From: Aulostomus chinensis
Lineage: Eukaryota > Chordata > Actinopteri > Syngnathiformes > Aulostomidae
Assembly: GCA_037954235.1 (NCBI GenBank)
Contig: JBBMOA010000010.1
Coordinates: 26,052,529 to 26,116,528, forward strand
DNA length: 64,000 nucleotides
Direction: 5' to 3'
The notes under the pieces: generated by a model
Databases searched by the model: none
Seen by the model: the letters and a program-made list of their open reading frames with translations, nothing else
Told to the model about the DNA's origin: nothing
Shown: piece by piece, positions 59,794-64,000 of the stretch
Numbering within the stretch: the stretch's first letter is position 1
Layout of the letters: each line of letters begins with the position of its first letter
Translations under genes and position numbers: made by a program

Positions 59794-61578
59794 CATTCAA
59801 TAATATTCCTACGACGCATTTGCATATCTTACAGAATTTGCAGAATTTCTCATGCACAATCCCAAGAATGTCCAGCAGCATCGAGGATCGGTGCAACTGC
59901 CCTGCTTTATGACTGCTTTATGACAACATGCTAACATGCTCAACTAAGACCATGAACATGACCAACATTGTATCTGCATGTTAATGGAATTGTGTTAGCA
60001 TGCTCATGTTAGCGTTAGTGTTATGGTTAAAGCCCTGCTTTCATCTGGTGCAACAGAGCCTGCAGCTTGCGCACCCTAACGTACTTTAATTTGCATCTTC
60101 CGAAAATGTTGTATTTGTGTCAATCGTGGCAAAAGCAACAATAAACGTGTTTAATAGTGCTGCACGCAAATGTGCCATATGCTGTAGAATTGTGCCAATG
60201 AGACAGATGTGTGTAAATGGTTCAGAGTGCACGTACAACCTCATCAACCTCAACGTAATGTGATATGAAAGAGCAAATAAATCTCACGCAGCTGAAAATT
60301 TGTTGTATAGACATGGGAAAAAAAGAATAACAGAAATCTGTGAGAGACATCATGTTCCCTTTGTTTGAAATAAACCTCCCCCCTGATTGTGCAGCACAAC
60401 ACAAGGAGCTATAAATTATTCAGGTGCTCCCCGATGGCTGCCCATTTACAGCCGCTCACTTGCATCTGGCTGGACGTGTTCCTCTGCCGTATTCCTCGCT
60501 GATCTGCCTGTTATAAAATGGCAGCAAAATACATGTGACCTCTGAGTAGGACTCTGCCTTCGCTGTAATGCTTAATTTATTCGTTACCCTCCGCCTGTGC
60601 TGGATATACGCCGCAAAACCCTTAATCGTTAATATGTAGAATATCAAAATGAATGTGATGGGAAGGGAATACAGAGGATTATTATAGTTATGTAAATAAA
60701 CAGGTGAAGTATGGCTGCTTCCTGCATGCACAGCAAGGAAAGGGTGAGAGAGAACAGAATGCAGTGTTCATAGATAATAACAGCATTTGCTGTATTATAG
60801 CGCATGAAGGACATCTCTCTCCAGACAGCACAGCATGTCATTTTTCTCCTCTGCACTTCCCCTCATTCATGCTGATATGTGGTTTGCTGGTGGGACTGCA
60901 AAGGAAACGATGACTGAATTCACGCTGAGCAATCACATCGCCATGACTATTTGTCTATACTTTTTAAATATAGAGGTTTTTTTTTTAATTATTGGCAGTT
61001 ACATGTACACGACATAGAGGAAGGAGGAAAAAAAAGACAATAAATTCCTGCAGGCGATAATGAGGCCGTCTCTGCACAGTGTGACAGTCCCTGCAGATTG
61101 TAAGGCAATAAATTAAGGATTTATGGGAGGAGATGCATGATATAAATGAAGTTAAGTGCAAGACGTCCTCTTGACTCATATTCATTTAGATTAGACTGGT
61201 GTTATCAGCATCGCCACAAGTGTCATATCTCTAATGAAACAAAAAAATAAATCTCCCTCCTACCCATGAATGTAATGTGTCGCACAATGACTAATTTAGT
61301 CATTCATGTATTCTTCGCCTGACAGTTACAACCTCGGCGTATGTGTCTACTATGCAAAGACAAACCGCGGGATGGGGAATAGGCTTTTTCTGTAATGTGA
61401 GTTGTCGATTTAAACATTCTGTGAGTGCATGTTGCCATTAAGCCAGATACAAACTGAGGTGAAGTCCTCTCCCTTTTAACGGAGACATTGCCCAAATAAA
61501 TGGATCAATAAATCCCCTAATTACTTTCTCACTTTGATTGTGCCTCACCGCCTAGATTCCCTCTCCTGAATCCAGACT
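59794..61578. other. non-coding sequence with a TGCTAACATG-rich patch
   Basis: At about 59925-60035 the words ATGCTAACATGC, GCATGTTAATGG and TTAGCATGCTCATGTTAGC recur in both orientations, a pattern known from a common fish repeat. Elsewhere no repeat or gene was recognised. Confidence 0.45.
59925..60035. repeat. ATGCTAACATG / CATGTTAGC word repeat
   Basis: Several imperfect copies of TGCTAACATG and its reverse complement in about 110 bases; the inverted copies could pair. Confidence 0.5.
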
Positions 61579-61612
61579 GTGTGTGTGTGTGCGTGTGTGT
61601 GTGTGTGTGTGC
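61579..61612. repeat. (GT)n microsatellite with one GC interruption
   Basis: GT run broken once by GCGT. Confidence 0.95.
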
Positions 61613-62159
61613 ATATCTGTGAATACACTCGAGTGTGTTTTCCTGATAATCACATCTCTGAAGGTTCTCAGTCATCCAGGTCATGATTTCCTCTTGTTGA
61701 TGTTTTTCCCCTCAATCGAAAGGCTTTGTAACATTTTTACCTTCAGGGTTGTTGAGGTCACTCATGCTATATTGGTCCTCCTGGTGGTCATTAGAGTCAT
61801 GTGTGAGTAGTCGGGGAAACTGCCTGCAATGTTGTGGACCACTTCCCCTGTTGAGTGGCTTTTTCACTTATGACACAGAAGCACCCTCTCACTCTTCTTT
61901 CAAACAGAGACTGTGTAAAATGATGAATGTTAGCCTCTAGGTCTGAAAATTGAAGCACGTGCACCGGTGTCTTAAGTCTGCGTTATTTCTATTTTTCTAA
62001 AATGCTGAGTTACTGTCTGAAAAAGTAGTCTGCAAAAAGATGCCCAGAATTATAAAAAAAAAACAATTTTTTATCATATCCGACCACATTCGCCCAAAGA
62101 TTTCAGGATTTCAATTTTGTGTCCCCTTCAATGCAGCTTGATGCTCGTTGTGTAATGAT
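61613..62159. other. non-coding sequence, no gene recognised
   Basis: Nothing recognised apart from a short A run near 62056. Confidence 0.5.
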
Positions 62160-62528
62160 CCATCCATCCATCCATCCATTTTCTACCATTTATCCTGTTA
62201 AGGGTCGCAGAGGGGGGGGTGGGGGGTGGAGCCTATCCCAGCAGCTTTTAGGCGAGAGGCGGGGTTCACCCTTGACGGGTCACCAGTCCATCACAGGATC
62301 AACGCATATAGACAGACAACCATTCATTTAGAGTATCCAATCAGCCTCGTCCCCATTTGCAAGTCTTTGGACTGTGGGAGGAAGCCAGAGTACCGGCGAG
62401 AATCCACACAGGCACAAGGAGAACATGCAGACTCCACGCAGGAAGATCCTGTACTCAAACCAGGGCTCAAACCCGGAACCTTCTTGCTTTGAGGCCACAG
62501 TGTGTCTGCACTGCACCACCGTGCCGCC
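62160..62528 (-). mobile_element. near full-length SINE of the tRNA-headed family
   Basis: Minus-strand copy: the plus strand starts with CCATCCATCC units (the tail), then GGAGCCTATCCCAGCAGC, GAGGCGGGGTTCACCC, TGGACTGTGGGAGGAAGCC, and ends GCACTGCACCACCGTGCCGCC (head). Compared with the other copies a short piece around CACACTCACAGTCACACC is deleted at about 62327. The B box reads GGTTTGAGCCC. No clear target duplication was found, so the exact ends are uncertain. Confidence 0.9.
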
Positions 62529-64000
62529 TAGTGGTGAGATATATACGATCACGCCTGCATGAGTCCTTTTGTTTTAGAAAATTAACCGGATGTAGTTTCT
62601 GTGTCCTGATTTGCTCTGAGCAGCTTGACGTCCATCACAAATGCACCGCGTCTAGGACACGCCGTGACACTCTTAAGGGAGTCATCAGCATCAGAGCAGT
62701 AGCAGCTCATATTAGAGTTGTGTGTACCTGCACCACTCTTCTGCCTCCCAAAGAAACAAGAGAGCCCCACAAAAATGCAAACTCATCACTTCCAAACGGT
62801 AGTCCAGAAACAAATGGGTGACATCATTCATGCACTGTCTCCAAGTCAGCTGTTTCCTCTACACCCCTCCCTCCCTCCCCGTTGTCATGTAGATATGAAG
62901 TATTTAAAAGGATGAATGTATTTTAAACTTCCAAAACACAGATACAAATCATTGACCTGTGTCATTTAGTTAGCAGAGTCGGTAGCAGTTTGGATTAGGC
63001 CACATTTCTCAGTCCAAACCTGGCCCGAGCCTGGGGCGGTTCAGCTCACGCAGTGAGTGTGTGCTAACGCCTCTGTCATGCATGGACGCCTGGTTATGTT
63101 TTAAAATGGGGGAGACACTTACATGGAGTATACATTACACTTACTCCTCCATTTTGTGCATTTCATTGAATCTTGCAGGGCAAAAAGGACGATGTGATGG
63201 TTGAACAACGTCGAACATGCTTGTAACACTCTCTTTCACTGTAGCGCTCGCTAACGTTTTCCTGCTACTTATTGCGAGCAGGTCCCTCCTAAAAGAACTG
63301 AGTGTGCAAAAGGAGTATTTAGAGGAATTTTTATCTTCCTTTCTGCTGTCAATCTAAATTATCCCACAGATTATTAGCTTGGGTGGAGTCTGTTCCGTAC
63401 CAGGAATGCAGAAAAATCGACAGTGAATTTTCGCTTTACAGTCCGGCACACATACCTCATTGTATTACCAGTGCTCGATGTTAGTTTTTTGATATCTGTA
63501 TTAAAAACAAGTTTCCTCTATATTTACGTACTGAAAAACACACGTTATTGTGAATGTCAAAAGAGAGTTTCTTTATCTCTACATCTGTGATCGACCATCA
63601 GTTGTATATTTGCCACATTGCCTCCTCATCCTAAAAAGACAGATGATGAGCAAAGATGAAGAGACTTTAGCAAAACTGGACCAAAAATAAAATATCACAG
63701 ATATATATTTAAAATATCCCACTGACGTGTCAATGGTTTGACGCAACCCTGCTGTGTCCTCCTCCTGACTTGGCGGGTTCATCAAAGGGATGCGATTGGC
63801 CGCACGGTCCGTCTATCAAGCGCTGGCTTTCATCGACGCTTATTTGAGGAAAATAACGGGGGGCTGGAATCATGTCTCTGTGTAAGTCGGAACACCCACA
63901 ACAAGCGTCAGCTGTGATGCCCCGGTATGAATCATTAGTCACACATCATTGACCACATTCAGATGTGCAGATGTGAAGCAGGCTGTTCCAGAGCATGACC
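62529..64000. other. non-coding sequence, no gene recognised
   Basis: The end of the window shows only short open frames without recognised domains and no repeat family that I can name. Confidence 0.5.

Overview
The window looks like nuclear DNA of a ray-finned (teleost) fish, probably intergenic or intronic sequence of a gene-poor region. The reasons are: dense CA/TG microsatellites; eight copies of a SINE with a tRNA-like head and a GGAT-type tail that resembles the DANA/mermaid SINEs of fish; short hAT-type DNA transposons with 8-bp target duplications, one keeping a BED zinc-finger start; and L2-like LINE tails. The naming of families rests on memory of typical fish repeats and was not checked against a database. 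I found no complete protein-coding gene, no rRNA or tRNA gene, no CRISPR array and no bacterial-type operon. Almost all open frames here are short and show no domain I recognise.

Layout. 1-11 kb is mostly unique AT-rich sequence with a pyrimidine-rich tract, several microsatellites and a possible LINE tail. 11.5 kb has a 5'-truncated SINE. 15.9-16.6 kb is a 707-bp hAT element with a broken BED-finger reading frame. 18.2-19.0 kb holds the longest open frame in the window (265 codons, no recognised domain). 20.1-20.5 kb is the best-preserved SINE, with clear A and B boxes and a perfect 12-bp target duplication. 20.5-31 kb is repeat-poor and contains two minus-strand candidate exons. 31.1-31.5 kb is another SINE. 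37.0-37.4 kb is a TG/TA array with a 56-bp higher-order period. 39.1-40.0 kb is a second hAT-type family with an internal duplication. 46-48.4 kb holds two more SINEs; the second is split by a hAT element that left a perfect 8-bp duplication. 50.4 kb has a small, well-bordered candidate exon. 51.8, 59.7 and 62.3 kb carry further SINE copies, and 56.2-57.5 kb is a G-rich block followed by a second kind of SINE-like repeat.

How things relate. The SINE copies carry 8-15-bp target duplications, and three copies are 5'-truncated, both signs of LINE-driven retroposition. The two hAT copies of the first family are deletion derivatives of one parent: the 496-bp copy lacks about 210 bp present in the 707-bp copy, and neither can encode a transposase. 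The candidate exons (50440-50491 and 57582-57678 on plus; 22372-22478 and 26405-26479 on minus) rest only on splice signals and an open frame; some or all may be chance. I see no evidence for a novel gene system; the strongest new content is the transposon nesting and the repeat family structure.
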